This document shows positions 45,314 to 58,267 of a stretch of 64,000 bases of DNA, piece after piece. The notes below the pieces were generated by a model. The model did no database searches and had not been told where the DNA came from. It saw only the letters and a list, made by a program, of their open reading frames with translations. This stretch comes from Microcebus murinus (Eukaryota > Chordata > Mammalia > Primates > Cheirogaleidae). The stretch is taken from the NCBI RefSeq assembly GCF_040939455.1, contig NC_134106.1, positions 83,769,001 to 83,833,000 on the forward strand, in the 5' to 3' direction. The position numbers were made by a program, and so were the translations under genes. How positions within the stretch are numbered: the first letter of the stretch is position 1; each line of letters starts with the position of its first letter.

Positions 45314-46199
45314 CAGTGGTCCCCAACCTTTTTGGCACCAAGGACCAGTTTCATGGAAGACAATTTTTCCATGTACCAGGGGAGGGCAGTGGGACCTCAT
45401 CCCAGTGGGCAGTGACAGCGCACTTCTCACCTTTCAGAATAACCAGCTAGAGGGAAGGACTGACCCAGGACCTGCACTTCCCACCTCTCACGAAGGCCAG
45501 CTCCCAAAAATTATTTGTGAAAGGATGGCAAAAGGGGCTACCGTTCTTGAAGTAATGGTGATCAATGGGGAGATAATTCTTTCAAGAATGGTTATTTTAA
45601 AGGCTCTAGGACTGACTTCTTCGAAATATCCCCTTAGCTGGGCATTCACATAGAAATCTCTGCGAGCATCATCTCAGGCCGTGAGCTCATGAAACCACTC
45701 CTCTAAAAATGCTGGTGAAATTCCTCCTGGAGTCTTTGAACATGGCGAAATAATGGTGAAATAACACTTAAAATAATGCTTTTTACAACACTGGTGCTAC
45801 TATTCCAGGGGTGGTTTGGAGATGATTCAAGCATGTTCCATGTATTGTGCAGTCAAACCTCTCTGCTAATGATAATCTGCATTTGCAGCCGCTCCCCAGC
45901 CCTAGCATCACCAACTCAGCTCCACCTCAGAGCATCAGGCATTAGACTCTCATAAGGAGCTCAACCCAGACCCCTTGCATGCGCAGTTTATGGTAGGGTT
46001 CGCACTCCTATGAGAATCTCATGTGGCCACTGATCTGACAGGAGGGGGAACTTGGGCAGTGAAGGGAGCGATGGGCAGCGGCTGTAAATACAGATGAAAC
46101 TTCGCTTGCTCACCTGCCACTCACCTCCTGCGGTGTGGCCCAGTTCCTAACAGGACACAACCTGGTACTGGCCCACAGCCTGGGGGTTGGGGATCTCAG
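45314..46199 (+). mobile_element. MER1-like hAT-Charlie element, split by an insert
   Basis: The left arm (45314-45382) starts cagtggtccccaacc. The right arm (45805-46199) includes 'gatgattcaagcatgttcc', an internal palindrome around 'cattagactctcataagg' and 'gagaatctcatgtggcc', then 'ctgtaaatacagatgaaact' and 'tgggggttggggatctcag'. Flanks ttgtaggg (45306-45313 and 46200-46207) give an exact 8-bp duplication. The insert is listed separately. Confidence 0.88.
45383..45804. mobile_element. Unidentified 422-bp insert inside MER1
   Basis: The MER1 text stops at ccagggg (45376-45382) and resumes at ccagggg (45805-45811), so this segment is flanked by a 7-bp direct repeat of the target. It holds no feature I recognise, lacks a clear A tail and does not start/end with TG...CA. 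Possible origins are an unknown transposon, an LTR fragment or templated DNA repair. Confidence 0.6.
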
Positions 46200-46399
46200 T
46201 TGTAGGGAGTGTTGCCTGATGGGACTGGCAAATGTTTCAGCCAAGACTTTATTTACAGGAAATCTTGATGACAAAAGCTGTATCTTAATGGGTCTTCCCT
46301 CTAGGAAGAACTGATTGAATCAGAGGAAAATAAAATTGATCATACTTGTTTCTTTTCACCACTTTACAGAGTTAACCGGCAGCTCCAGGGATGAATCTA

Positions 46400-46775
46400 A
46401 AGTAATTCCACACACAACTGTAACAAAGTGGACAGCACCTTTGCCTGTATAGCAATCGGTTCTCCCTTTCTTATAGTTGCCATGGATGTGGACGTCTTGG
46501 ACTGCAGTGCCAGAGGCATTTGCTCTCTAAACCCACTGATCCTCAGAGCAATTTTCATTGAGGTGGCAGCCAGCACAGCTGGAAGAGTATGGTTGATGCA
46601 TCCAGAAATAGTGGTGTGAAGCGCAATCCAGTTCCTTCATCAACATTTTGAGTCCCAAGGCAGTGGTTCGAAAGTGTTTACAGTCAAAGAAATTCTTCTT
46701 CAAACAAAGTTTAATGCAGAAACCCAGCACGTCAAACACAGAGGCAAAGACGCTCTCTCTGTTGAAGGGACCAGG
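46400..46775 (-). other. Possible exon or retrocopy remnant (weak)
   Basis: On the minus strand, a pyrimidine tract ending ccttcaacag (46761-46770) is followed by a frame rich in Cys/Phe/His, running to a TAG at 46526-46524 and then open again for about 57 codons. Read through that single stop it would total over 140 codons. I recognise no family. It is reported because the frame and the acceptor-like sequence coincide, not because I believe it is a gene. Confidence 0.25.
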
Positions 46776-47274
46776 GGAAAATGACCAGTGGGGAGGAGGA
46801 CCTCCACTTAAAACATGCTGGTTCCTTAGCTGTGCCCGGGCAGCCCCTGAGATTCTGCAGAACAGTTTGAGACCCTCCGATCAGATGAGTTTATCACATT
46901 GTGCACGTGACGCTTTGCGAGGAGCAAAAATGGCTGAAACTAGACTTGACCTGCTTTTGCTAGAAAGCCAAGAACTACACAGTCTATATTTTGACTTAAT
47001 AAGGCCATTAGAACATACATACACTCGTACAAAAGCAACGTTTTAAACTATAACACAGATGGACTTCAGGTGGAGCCACCCAAAATCTCAAGTTTGAATT
47101 TTTGTTAAGCACAATTTGGAGGCAGTGGAGGGGTGGGATTATAATGCAGTGATGTGCCAAGCTGGCTCACACTGGCTAATGAGAGCTGTTTGTTAAATTT
47201 CCAGGAATTGTCAAAGACTGTTGTTAAAAATAGTCATTATTATTTTAATAATAAACAGCATTATTAAAAATTAA
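46776..47274. other. No feature recognised
   Basis: Unique sequence; a 132-residue plus-strand frame (46648-47046) overlaps the previous entry on the other strand and has no recognisable motif. Confidence 0.5.
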
Positions 47275-48000
47275 ACTATGGATCCAGCAATTGCACTCTT
47301 TGGTATTTACCCAAATGAGTCTAAAACTTAGTCCATACAAAAACCTGTATATGGATGTTTATGGCAGCTTTTATTCATAATTGCCAAAATTTGGAAGCAA
47401 CCAAAATGTCCTTCAGTGAGTGAATAAACTGTGGCATGTACAGGCAATGGAATATTATTCAGTACTAAAGAGAAATGAGCTATCAAGCTATGAAAAACTA
47501 TAGAAAGACATGGATGAATCTTAAATACATATTACTAAGTGAAACAAGCCAATCTGAAAAGGTACAAACTATATGATTGCAACTATATGATATTCTGGGA
47601 AAAGGAAAATTACAGAGATAGTAAGAAGATCAGTGTTTTCCAGGGGTTAGGGGAAGGAAGTGATGAATAGGCAGAAGGCAGAAGATTTTTAGGGCAGTGA
47701 AACTATCTTGTATGATACTATAAGAGTGGATATATGTCATTATGCATTATCAAAACCCATAAACTGTACACCACCAGGAGTGAACCCTAATGTAAACTAT
47801 AGGACTTTGGGTGAAAATGATGTGGCAATGAAGGCTCATCAACTGTAGCAAATGTACCACATGGCATAGGACATTGATAGTGAGGTGGGGGGAGCCTTGT
47901 AGGGGTGCAGTTGCATGGAACATATGGGAACTCTGTACTTTCTGCTCAATTTTGCTGTGTATCTAAAACTAAAAAATGAAATCTATTAAAATATTAAACT
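47275..48000 (+). mobile_element. Old L1 3' end (L1M-like)
   Basis: 'atggatccagcaattgcactc', 'tggcatgtacaggcaatgg', 'caatggaatattattcagtac' and 'atgaatcttaaatacatattac' match L1M ORF2/3' end; the 3' part runs to 'ctgtgtatctaaaactaaaa'. No intact ORF. Confidence 0.85.
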
Positions 48001-49111
48001 ATATAAATTTAACAAATCATATTAAAAGCAAAGGTAATTAACATTCAAAACTCATCACTTCCTCATTATTATATTATATATTACTATTCTATGCTCTTAA
48101 GTTTATTTATGTCTATTGTATCTATAGGGTGGGATTATTATACAATGGTGTGCAACTGTGCAACTCTTCCCAGCTCTGTGTCAAAGGACCTCAATTTGGT
48201 AGCTTGAAGTCACATGGGTTATAGTCAGAGTGTCTGCATCATGGAAATAGGCAACCACTATGTACCAGGACTTTCCCCTCCAATGAGCAGGTTATTCAAC
48301 TATCTGTAACACACCACTAATAGTAGGCACAGTTATTGGGCTCAGATTTTAGGATCACGTATATTTCTGAGGATGTTGACCAAAGCATAGCTTTTGGAAA
48401 CAGATTATGGAAACACAGATCTTCACACATGATTAAACTAAATATTTTACTCTGAAGTCATCAAAGACCTCTTTAGAATGGTTCCAAGAATTCCCTCTTC
48501 TGAAAGTTAGGAATGCCAACCAATCTAAAGAATTAAATCACTCAAATTTGAAGGAGACAAGTATGCCTCAGGAGTAGCTCTCTTGCTATTGGAATTACTC
48601 AGATCATGTTCTGATAGATCCTAATTGCCAAACTGTTTACTGTAATTAAGTCTATCAGCATGATTTTCTCCTGATGAAAATAAAGTGTCGTATAGTACAT
48701 CTTTTGCAAAAGGAGTCTCTCATCTCCCTTAAACTATAAATCTATGAGTCAGTAAGGCTTCTCTTCAAAATGTGATTTTCCTCCCTAAAGGATATAAAGA
48801 AATTTAAAAAAAATCAGATTAATATTGCCCATGAGAGAGAAGCTGGTTGCAGACACCATTATTTCACTCAAACACTATTATATCCTGCCACATCTCATCA
48901 AGAATATTTAAGTATGTCTGAAGAATGTGTCGATCTTCCACCAGTCTTTGCTTCCATGGATAAACTATGTAATTTTGAAACGATTTCAATCTGGCAATGC
49001 CTCTTTCGAGTCTGTATCATGGTGCTACTGTGCAAATAGAATATGGAGGAACAGCTGTGGTACAGAGGCAAGCTCATGTCTAATGGGTATTAGCACAGTT
49101 GTTTCTTTTTA
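48001..49111. other. No feature recognised; AT-rich unique sequence
   Basis: I see no repeat family or exon here that I can support. Confidence 0.5.
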
Positions 49112-49280
49112 GCCCAATGACTCTCAGCATTGCTTGCCTATTAGCACCACTGGATGGGAAAAGGGGGCCCCCAACCCCAGAGATTCTGATTTAATTGGTT
49201 TTAAGAGGGCTGAGAGCATCAGTAAGTTGTGAAGCTTCCCAGGTGATTCTAATATCCAGCCAGGATTAAGTCCCACCATT
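49112..49280 (+). mobile_element. MER5A-like hAT-Charlie element
   Basis: 'ccccagagattctgatttaattgg', 'agcttcccaggtgattctaa' and 'atccagccaggattaag' follow MER5A. Confidence 0.75.
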
Positions 49281-49291
49281 TGAACCTGTAT

Positions 49292-49645
49292 AAAAATCAC
49301 TTGATGCAGCCGGGCGCGGTGGCTCACGCCTGTAATCCTAGCACTCTGGGAGGCCAAGGCAGGCGGATTGCTCGAGGTCAGGAGTTCAAAACCAGCAAGA
49401 GCAAGACCCCCATCTCTACTATAAATAGAAAGAAATTAATTGGTCAACTAATATATATATATAAAAATTAGCCGGGCATGGTGGCACATGCCTGTAGTCC
49501 CAGTTACTCAGGAGGCTGAGGCAGAAGGATTACTTGAGCCCAGGAGTTTGAGGTTGCTGTGAGCTAGGCTGATGCCACGGCACTCACTATAGCCTGGGCA
49601 ACAAGCGAGACTCTGTCTCAAAAAAAAAAAAATCACTTGATGCAG
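49292..49645 (+). mobile_element. Alu SINE (strepsirrhine type)
   Basis: Alu body from about 49309 to 49627, with direct repeats aaaaatcacttgatgcag on both sides (49292-49309 and 49628-49645). The linker has 'aaattaattggtcaacta' and a ta run. The right arm ends in the strepsirrhine-type 'gatgccacggcactcact'. The tail is A-rich. Confidence 0.96.
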
Positions 49646-49834
49646 TTGATGTGAATTTGCTATTTGTCCACCTGAGACATAGTGGCAGCAGGTTAAGTCA
49701 AATATCCTCATCCTTGATGATGACAAGATTTCCGCATCTTTTAGTTAAAGAAAACTGGAGTGGCTCCGCAGCAATAGTGAAATCACTTTTTTTGGTAGAT
49801 AATCTCTAATGCTAACAGGTAAGTCCTATAAAAT

Positions 49835-50145
49835 CAGTTCAGTTATATCCCACTGAGGGTCCACTCTGCAGCCAGGGAGGTGGAAGGCCCAGCACCACCC
49901 CCTTCCAGGCTTCTCTGGCTGTGCTTCCTTCTGCTTGGTCTCCTGGCACTACCTTGCATCTGACCTGTTTTCTAAGCCAGATCTCTTAGTCTCCTGCCAA
50001 TTCTGTGAGCCCTGTATCTTTGCAAAAAAACAAAACAAATCCTTCCCACCTCCTCCTGCCCGCCCCTGCTTCTTTTTGCTTAAAATAGTCAGAAGTACTT
50101 TTTGTTCCTTGTGACAGAAAGAGTCCTAACTGATACTTTGTAATA
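49835..50145 (+). mobile_element. MaLR-type LTR fragment (MLT1-like)
   Basis: 'ccactgagggtccactctgc', 'gtgagccctgtatctttgc' and 'gacagaaagagtcctaactgatac' resemble MLT1-type LTRs over about 300 bp. Confidence 0.6.
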
Positions 50146-50189
50146 CCCCTACAGGAAACAGAAAACAGTGACCAGTTTTCATAAAATTT

Positions 50190-51945
50190 CTGAACCTAAG
50201 AACATAAAAATTTCAAGAATAAAATGGTTGGGAGACTTGTCCTACCAAAAAAAAATATTACAAAGCATATACAAAAAGAAAATGGAATAGAACAGAGAAT
50301 CTGAAAGCAGGCTCAAGCATATGGAAACGCGGGACATACCAGAGATGGCATCCTACAGTGATGAAAGGATAGATTACTCAGTAAATGGTGCTTGGGAAAA
50401 TTAACTTTCAGTATAGGGGAAAAACAGATTACTTTCTGAAGCAAAATACAAATACGAAAACAAAGTGTTAAACCATTTGGAAGAAAATATAGGAAAATAT
50501 CTTTATGCCATCAGGATAGGAAAGGTTTTTCACGATTTTTTTTTTTTTTTAATTTTTTGAGACAAACTCTTGATCTGTCACCCTAGCTAGAGTGCAGCAG
50601 TGTTATCATAGCTCACTGCAACCGCAACCTCAAACTCCTGGGCTCAAGCAATCCTCCTGCCTCAGCCTCCTGAGTAGCCAGGACTACAGGTGCAGGCCAC
50701 CATGCCCAGATAATTTTTCCAGTTTTTGTAGAGATGGGTCTTGCTCTTGCTTGAGCTGGTCTTGAACTCCTGGCCTCAAGTGATCCTTATGCCTCTGCCT
50801 CCCAGAGTGCTAGGATTACAGGTGTGAGCCACCATGCCTGGCCAGAAAGGATATTTTTCAGTGAAATGTAAACTCGCCCAAAACTAAAAAAGAAAGTGGC
50901 GTATTTAACTACAACTAGGTGAAAACTTTTGTATGAAAAGACACCATAAACAAAGTGAGAAGACAAGCCACAAGTTAGAGAAAGATTTTTGATTCATATA
51001 ACCAGAAAAGGATTAGAACCCAGTATATATAAATAATTCCTACAAATCAATAAGCTATATTCTGTGTAAATATCTTAAAAAGAAAAAAAAAAACCCAATA
51101 AGCTATAAACAAGCCAACAGAAAAAAATGAGCAAGGGATAAAAATGGACAAAACACAAAACAAAAAAACTGAATAGCCAATAAATATATAAAAACATGAT
51201 TATTCACTGGTAATAAGGAAAATGAGTTATTTTATTTTATAGTCAAAAGTATTGACAAAGACATAGAGAAATGGGAACTGAAGCTACTGGCAGAGGTGCA
51301 ACTTGGCTCAATGATTTTGAAAGGTTATTGGGCAGCATTAGGTCAAGGGGAAGATGTATGTACGGACTCCAACCCAGTGGTGGTGCTTTTATGGCTATAG
51401 CCTAGAGAAACTCACATATGTACATGATGGGGTATGTATAAAGGTGCTCATTGGAGCATTGCTTATATCAGGAAAAAAAATAAGAAATAATCAAATGTCT
51501 AATAACAGTAAATGGATAAGTTGTATATTTATATAGTGGAATGTTACACATATTATAAAGCAATGAAAGTTAATGAACGAAAGCAACATACCTCATCATA
51601 AATGTCAAAATGTAATGTCAAGTGGGAAAAACAAGTTGCAAAAATTACATCGATTAAAGCAATACCAATTATTTAAGATTACCCCCAAACAATATTATCT
51701 ATAGGAGAAGTACAAAAACAAAATCAGGAAGGACATCCACTAACTTCAGCATAGTGGTTACTCCTAGTGAGGGAAGGCGTGAAACGAGATCAGGAAGACA
51801 AAGGCAATTTGATTACATCTGTAGTTTCCATTTCTTAAGAAATATCTAAATATAACATATGAAATCTGGGTGATGATATGGTGGGGTTATATTATTTTTC
51901 TGTACTAGTTTGTCATATTTTAAATATTTTTGTTAATGAGAGTCT
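50190..51945 (+). mobile_element. Old L1 ORF2 3' region and 3' end, split by an Alu
   Basis: 'gaatagaacagagaatctga', 'agattactcagtaaatgg', 'accatttggaagaaaatatagg', 'cttttgtatgaaaagacacc', 'gctcattggagcattgctta' and 'gtggttactcctagtgagg' follow L1M ORF2 and the 3' end. The Alu at 50535-50845 interrupts it. Confidence 0.85.
50520..50866 (-). mobile_element. Alu SINE, antisense, inside L1
   Basis: Reverse Alu from about 50537 (T-rich) to 50845 ('gccaccatgcctggcc'). Near-matching flanks gaaaggtttttcacg and gaaaggatatttttcag bracket it. It lacks the AT-rich linker of the younger Alus and is probably older. Confidence 0.9.
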
Positions 51946-53231
51946 TAAACTGGATTTTTTTTTTCTTCTTTCAACTAAGATGCTGCTTTGAAAGGCTTTT
52001 TGGCATAGTCTCATATCTAAACATGTCACCAGTTACCTGCCCTGTGGATCTTCACACTGTGTGTTATCTCCTGCTTCAGTCGTGAGGCCCCAGACCACAG
52101 CTGGTGATAAACCCTGGCCCTTCTGGTATAGGGGCAGAAGACCATTGTGCAATGGGTAGCCTTTTCTCCTCTTTACTCATCCTGGTCAACAAATATGTTT
52201 GTGTTACTGTGTACCCTGTTGCTACTCGTTGTCTGCTGGTGTTTGCTCTGCCCCTCTATGTCTTGCCACCACACTCTCAGCTTGATGGGCTTTTTGTTTG
52301 TTTGTTTCTTGAGACAGGGTCTTTCTCTCTTGTCCAGCCTGAGGTACAGTGGCATCATCATAGCTCACTGACTGCAACGTCAAACTCCTGGGCTGAGAGC
52401 TTGATGTTTGCCAGCTCACGCTTGTGCAACTTATGGGCACTTACTGTTTTTCTATTAGTCTACGATTGACCTTATTGGCTCTGCATCCTCTTTCCTGGCC
52501 TTTCCCTCTGCCATTTACCAACTTTATGAACATTCTCTGTTTTATGACCCAGGTTACTGAGGAGATTGTTCATATCGGTGTGGAGAACGGAGGTCTGTGG
52601 AACACCCTCTCCTTACCCAACCTCCCCTCTGCAGGTCAACAGCTACCTATGCACGATATTCCTCAGAGATGCCTATCCAGTCATTTGTGCACCTCTCATT
52701 GTTGTGAAATACAGTACATTGCTATCCATCTATTTTCATGTCACACTACAGTGACAATCAAAAATAATTATTTTGAGGGGGGTGATAGGTAGTAGAAATA
52801 ACTTTATTTAAAGGAAACTAAAGATCACAGATTTTGCTGTATACATTTCCAGATTCTTTACTACATTTTTTCTTAAGGAAAATTGTATTGTACTGTATAC
52901 AAACTTGCCTTTTCCCTTAATAATTTATTCCTAGGGTCTTTCTCAGGTCCCTGACCTGAGCCACCATGTTCCCAGCAGCACTTGCGAGCTTGGCAGCCGT
53001 TCCAACGATGGCGCCCTGCATGCTTGTGATCTTTTCTTCAGCCGCCCCAGTATATCTGCCTGATTAGGTGCAGCCACAGGAGGTCTGCAGGAAACACAGT
53101 CAAGGCCTCCCTCTGCTCCTCTGGGAACAGAATGTGAATGCATTTACACATGCCTCCCCAGGCACAGGGGGTGGGTGAGCAGCAGCCTGCTCTCTTAGAA
53201 GGCACCTAGGCAGTATCCTCAGCTTTGCTTC
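51946..53231. other. No gene recognised; unique sequence with a truncated Alu
   Basis: Apart from the Alu fragment at 52289-52396, no repeat is recognised. A G+C richer part at 52940-53220 carries a 66-residue minus frame without recognisable motif. Confidence 0.5.
52279..52406 (-). mobile_element. Truncated Alu, antisense
   Basis: Body from about 52289 to 52396 with a (TTTG)n tail, then 'gagacagggtctttctctc' to 'caaactcctgggc'. Flanks agcttgatg (52279-52287 and 52397-52405) show a 5'-truncated insertion rather than a deletion. Confidence 0.88.
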
Positions 53232-53300
53232 TCGGCCCACAGAGCCTAAAACATTTACTCTCTGGCCCTTTACAGAAAAAGTTTGCCCATCCCTGGAATA
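53232..53300 (-). mobile_element. hAT-type terminal fragment
   Basis: 'cggcccacagagcctaaaac' and 'tggccctttacagaaaaagt' with 'ttgcccatccctgg' match one end of a common mammalian hAT-Charlie repeat. Only the terminal 70 bp are seen. Confidence 0.7.
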
Positions 53301-56300
53301 GCCTCTAGAAGACTTTGTGTAAGAAGGAAATGAATGGTTCTTTTAAGGTTCTGTAAAACTCATCTATAAAACTTCTTGGCCTGATGTTTTCCTTATGGAA
53401 ACATAGTCAACTAATAATTCAACCTCCTTAAATGTTATTAAACTATTCATGATATGTATGTGTGTGTATATACATGAAATCAACCATCATTTTGGATGAC
53501 CATAGTTTTAACCAGTTCCCTAACCATGGATGATTAGACTAATTCCAGTGTTTGGCTATGATTTAATATAATCTTCGTGGTCTCCTTTGTGGGAGTACTC
53601 TTAGTTCCCTGCAGGAAGACTTTGACCCTGTCAAAGGGAGATGGGCCTGCCTCCTTTCAATCCATCCTGATGCCTGCACTGGCTTCTTTTGGGCCCGTTC
53701 TCTGAGGGCAGCAATAGTTTGCAAGTGGCATGAGCAGGGCTGAGGTGGATGAAGAAGGGGTGGTGAATTGGGATGCTAGCCCATCACAATCCAACATGGA
53801 ATGTTGAGGAATCTAAGCATCTTATATCCTAAATGGGTCTCCCAGGTTGTTATAAAAATAGAAGGGTAGAACCTATTTAACTTAACAGCTTGTTAGCTTG
53901 ATTTATAACTTAAGTATTTAGGCATGTGCTAGGCAAGTCTCCATTTGTCTTTTCCAGGACTGGCCAATATTAGGGGAAGAACTGCATCTTTGTATATATT
54001 AACTTTTGTGTACCTAGTTCTCTGCAATATTTGAAAACTGATTAGGAAATAGTGTGTTTCTGGTGACAACTTTCAGGTTCCCAGGGTCAAGCAAAACCCT
54101 GTTTCTAAATACCTGTACTTGAATTGTACTTTTTAGATTGTGAAGAGTTTTCCTATGATTTCAAATGACTTCATCTGATCCACACAGAGCTCTTCTGCAT
54201 GGAAAGGACAGTTGCTTTTCTTCTCTTTGTACAGAAAAGGGCTTTGAGGGTTGGCAAGGTTCAGTGTCCTGTCCACTTCACACCCCTCCAGTGTTCTTCT
54301 CAACCTCCCCAGGCAGCTTCTCAGTGCCATCCTGGTCAGAGTCCTTTAGGGGCTTTTGTAATTGGGAGCTCTTCTGAAATATTTTCTAGGATGACCTGTT
54401 TGGGAACTGCTGGATACTGTTTCTAATAATGCCTGTGGTTTGCCTTACTGCCTCTTCTAGTTGCATGACTTATGACAAATCACTTTGCCCTTGAACATGA
54501 ATTTCTTCTTCTTAGTTGGGCCAGGTACTCCACTGTCTCCCAGATCCAACTTCCATGGGGCTGTGCTTTCATGAAGAAGTGTTTCATGTGAGGCAAGTGG
54601 GAGACAGATGGATGATTCTTTCTGAAATCAGCTAGAAGATGGGGACACCAAAGTATTGTGAACTTCTCGGGTTCTAACAATAATATTAGAATATTTTTAA
54701 AAAATAAAGGGGAATTATTTAATCCCTTGAGTCCTAAGTTATTGATAGCAGTGCCATAGCAAGATATTTTGCAATTTCAAGCTTGCACAGGCCTCAGGGG
54801 AATTTAGGAGATGTCCTTCACTCTTTTGGGTCTCACTTCTTCCTCCTCAACCAGTTTCTTTTCCTTCTTTATGTACTCTAGGCCCCTCATTCCTATATTA
54901 CCCAAGATCTAAATTTCTTTGTTCTCCTTTCTATCAAATCAACTGTTCTTATGTCTGTTTGCAAGTAAGATTGTTGGAAGGATTTCCTACACTAAGTCAG
55001 TTGGGCTAGGAATAGTGGTCGTCGGCTTTTGTGTAGTTTCTCTATCTTCAAGCTGCTGACGTACCACTGCGCTGTCTTCCTGAGTCATTCTCTAGTTAGT
55101 TCCCTTTCTCTACAGTATATTGGGAACTTCTGTTAAAATTCATCTTAACTCAGGAATATTTTATTCTTGCAAAGGCTTGAAGCAGGCTGAGGAACCTTAA
55201 CAAATCTCTCCCCACTCTCAAATATTGGTGGTGTGTGTCCCTCTTTCTAAATCTCTCCATTTAGAAGGGACACGTTATTGTAGCTCTCTTCAAAGTTCAG
55301 AGACCCCACTAGACACCACCCTACGCTCTGATCTGAGAACCACTGAACTGGTTCTCCAGGAATCAGGCCGGAAGTCTCACATCTGTACTCCGTCTCTGCC
55401 CGGCCCTTTGGCCTAAGCCCTTGATTAGATTTGTCCGCATGTTGCTCAGCTCTAAGTTTTCTTTTTTTCTCTCCACTATCACACACATCGCTGTTAGCTA
55501 CAGATGCCATAGTCTCGGGCCATTCTCACGCATCTCTGCACCCAGACCAAACTCACAGTTACCAATGAAGGATTTCCCTGGATCTTTTTACCCTGGAAAC
55601 CACTTGCTCGGAAGAAAGATGGGTGCTCCGTGAACACAGGTCCACTTAGCCAGTGAGCTGTTCTTTCACTTGCCGTTTATCGGGTGCTCTGGATGTGCAG
55701 GCACAATGCTAGGCCCCAGGAACAGACAAAGGAAATACAATCTTTGACTTCCAGAAAACTAGTCTGGAGGTGAAGACTAAGGAGCAAGTTATACAATGAT
55801 TAGAAGTTAGTGTTGCAAGCATGAAAGGGACTTGCCCAACTCCCCTGAGGGTGGAAGCAGGGAGCCATGGGAGAGTCCCCCAACACACACACCCAGAGGT
55901 GACCCGAAGGTGAAACACAGTGCCTGTGGCCTTCAAGGTACCTTTTAGAAGACAATTATTATTGTCAATTTCTTTAGGTGTGAGTTGGGATTGTGGGATG
56001 TCTAGGGTGGGAGGAGCAGCTTCCAGGATCCTGCCCCCACTGCAGCAGGCCTTTGCCTGTGGAGTCCTGCGGACCCTTCCGGAAGAACATGAGCAGTGCT
56101 GCCTGGCCTTGCAGAGCCCTGCCTCTCCCCCGGCATCCCGGCAACCAGCAGGCTCACCCAGGGACTGGTGGTTTGCATAGCTTTGCAAATAAGACCAAAT
56201 ACCATGCTTTCCCCAAAACTTTCTCGAGCTCTCTGTAGTGAGGCCCTCTCTGGCGTGAGGTGCACAGTCTCCCCAGACTGCCCCGAGGCAGGGCCACACA

Positions 56301-58267
56301 GCTCCTGTCCCCACTGCCCACCACCCAGGCCTCTAGCCTGTCCCCTTCCTCCCTCTGTACTCTTCACAGCCAACCCTTATCCAGCGACTGCTTCTCCAAG
56401 TGCTTGTGACTGCAAACCCCAAAGAGGCCTGGAAAGAGGATGCTGGAAACACGCAGGGGCTGAATCTGGGAAGCAGCCCAGTTTCTATGTGAGCTGAGGC
56501 TGTTGGCTGACTGGACACTTGACCCTTGACCCGAGCCCAGGGAACATGCACCCTCCTCGCTTTCATTTTATTTATGGCTCTGTGCAAGCTTCCTACTTAT
56601 GGGAACATTCTGACAGAAGAGGTCTTTCATTTGGCCAGATACTGAGACCAGAGGGTTCGTTCCCGTCCGTAGGACCAGCGGCCTCTCTCATGGGCCTGTC
56701 ACTCTACCTATATATTGCAGGTGGGTTTCACGGGCTTCCCAGTGTTCAGAGACGCTGAGATATTTGGTGCATGAAACCTGTGATGTCATTCTGGAAAATT
56801 CCTGCTGCACCACAGCCCTTTTCATCATTGTTAATTGGGAGCAGAGTCTAGCTAAACTCATGTAACGCATGTTCTTCCCTGTTTTGATATTGCACAGAAT
56901 GAGGAAAACAGGAGACAGATGAAGTGGGCTTTGTGGTGCTCTGGAATCCTGAAACCAGGTTAGACTAACCATGCACTGTTTCCCTCAAGTCTGGATTCCT
57001 GAAGGACGAGCCTTTTAACTCTCCCATGCTTGAAAGAGAGGGAGAGGCAGAGGAAGCAGGAGCTGAGGGGCAGGTCGGTGCCTCCCGGGACAAATAATGG
57101 CAACAAGAAATGAAATTCATCTGGCAGATGATAAGGGCTTCAGTCTGGGAGGGAATGAACTCGGCCTGGCTTCTTTTCTGCAGTCGTGTGAACCGGAAGG
57201 ACACAGCGCAGAGCAACCCCGGTCCTTCCAGAAGCACGAGAGCCTTTGGCAGTTTCTGCTTCAAACGCCGCAGAACGCAGAGAGAACCCCTGATGCTGTC
57301 CTTTGACTAAACAGCCCAGAGCACCATATCAGAGGCTTCCATTTTTAGATTGCAAGAGGAACAACTAAGCTTTCATGAGCAGGCATTTGCTAACGTAAAT
57401 TGAACCTTTGCAAAAGGGCTGAAGTCAGCCCTGGAGAGAGAAAGCACAGGAAATGTTTGCTGGGGTTGGTGGGAGAGCGAGCTCCGCAGACAAAGGTGCA
57501 TCCCTGTGCAGTCAGCCCCGCCTCCTCTCTAGCCAAACATCGGAGGGGCGACTTTTGTATTTGCAGAGAGGATTTGGCAAATTTTGTTTTATTTGCTTAC
57601 CTTGTATTCATGGAGCACTCTGCACAGTCTGTTGGATAATCTCTAATTATTCCTTTCTTCCCCATACCTGTGAGGCTGACACTCCCCGTATTTCAGAGGA
57701 AGCCAGCACCAGGGATGAGGGGATCTGCCTGAGCTTGAGTCTCCTGGAACAATCGACTGGAATCGAGACTCAAATGATCTGTGCAAAGAGGTCAGCAAAA
57801 TAAAGCATTCGCTGCAATGGGTGTCCTTTTGTGGTTGTTGCTGGGCTTTGTGGTCCAATCCCTCTCTGGCTCCCCCGCCCCCAATTCTGTAATCCCTCTT
57901 CTGTACTTACAGGCAGCCCCGTGCAAGTGTGTTCGACAGAGAGAAATGCTGTTTTGAATCAACCCTCTGAGGATCAAGAAAAGCATGATGCCTACATCGA
58001 CCTGCCAGACTTTGCTTACTCTATCACATGTGTTTCCCAAGGAAAGGATCAGAGATAAAGAGAAGTATGAGAAGTTTAGAGTATCGGGTGGGATAGAGAG
58101 ATGAGGAAAAAAACGTGTCTTTAGAGGCAGCAACAAAGGAGTGACATAAAATGTAGGACAATCTAATTGCTAAGTCAGAAGGAGAAATAGGGAGGAAGTA
58201 ATGTATCAGAAAATTACAGAAAAATCCTGTGACTGTAGCCAAGTGAAGGATACATTAGAGATATAAT
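53301..58267. other. No gene recognised; long unique stretch
   Basis: A weak MIR may lie at 54440-54530 ('gcatgacttatgacaaatcac'). Near 55660-55760 a MIR/L2-type piece ('gcacaatgctaggccccagg') is likely. Frames of 114-201 residues near 55709-56497 (both strands) and 57097-57803 lack recognisable domains or consistent splice sites. Confidence 0.45.

Noticed and set aside
55709..56497. Frames of 133 and 201 residues on opposite strands
   Set aside because: They overlap each other, share no homology that I recognise, and part of the sequence resembles MIR/L2 text.
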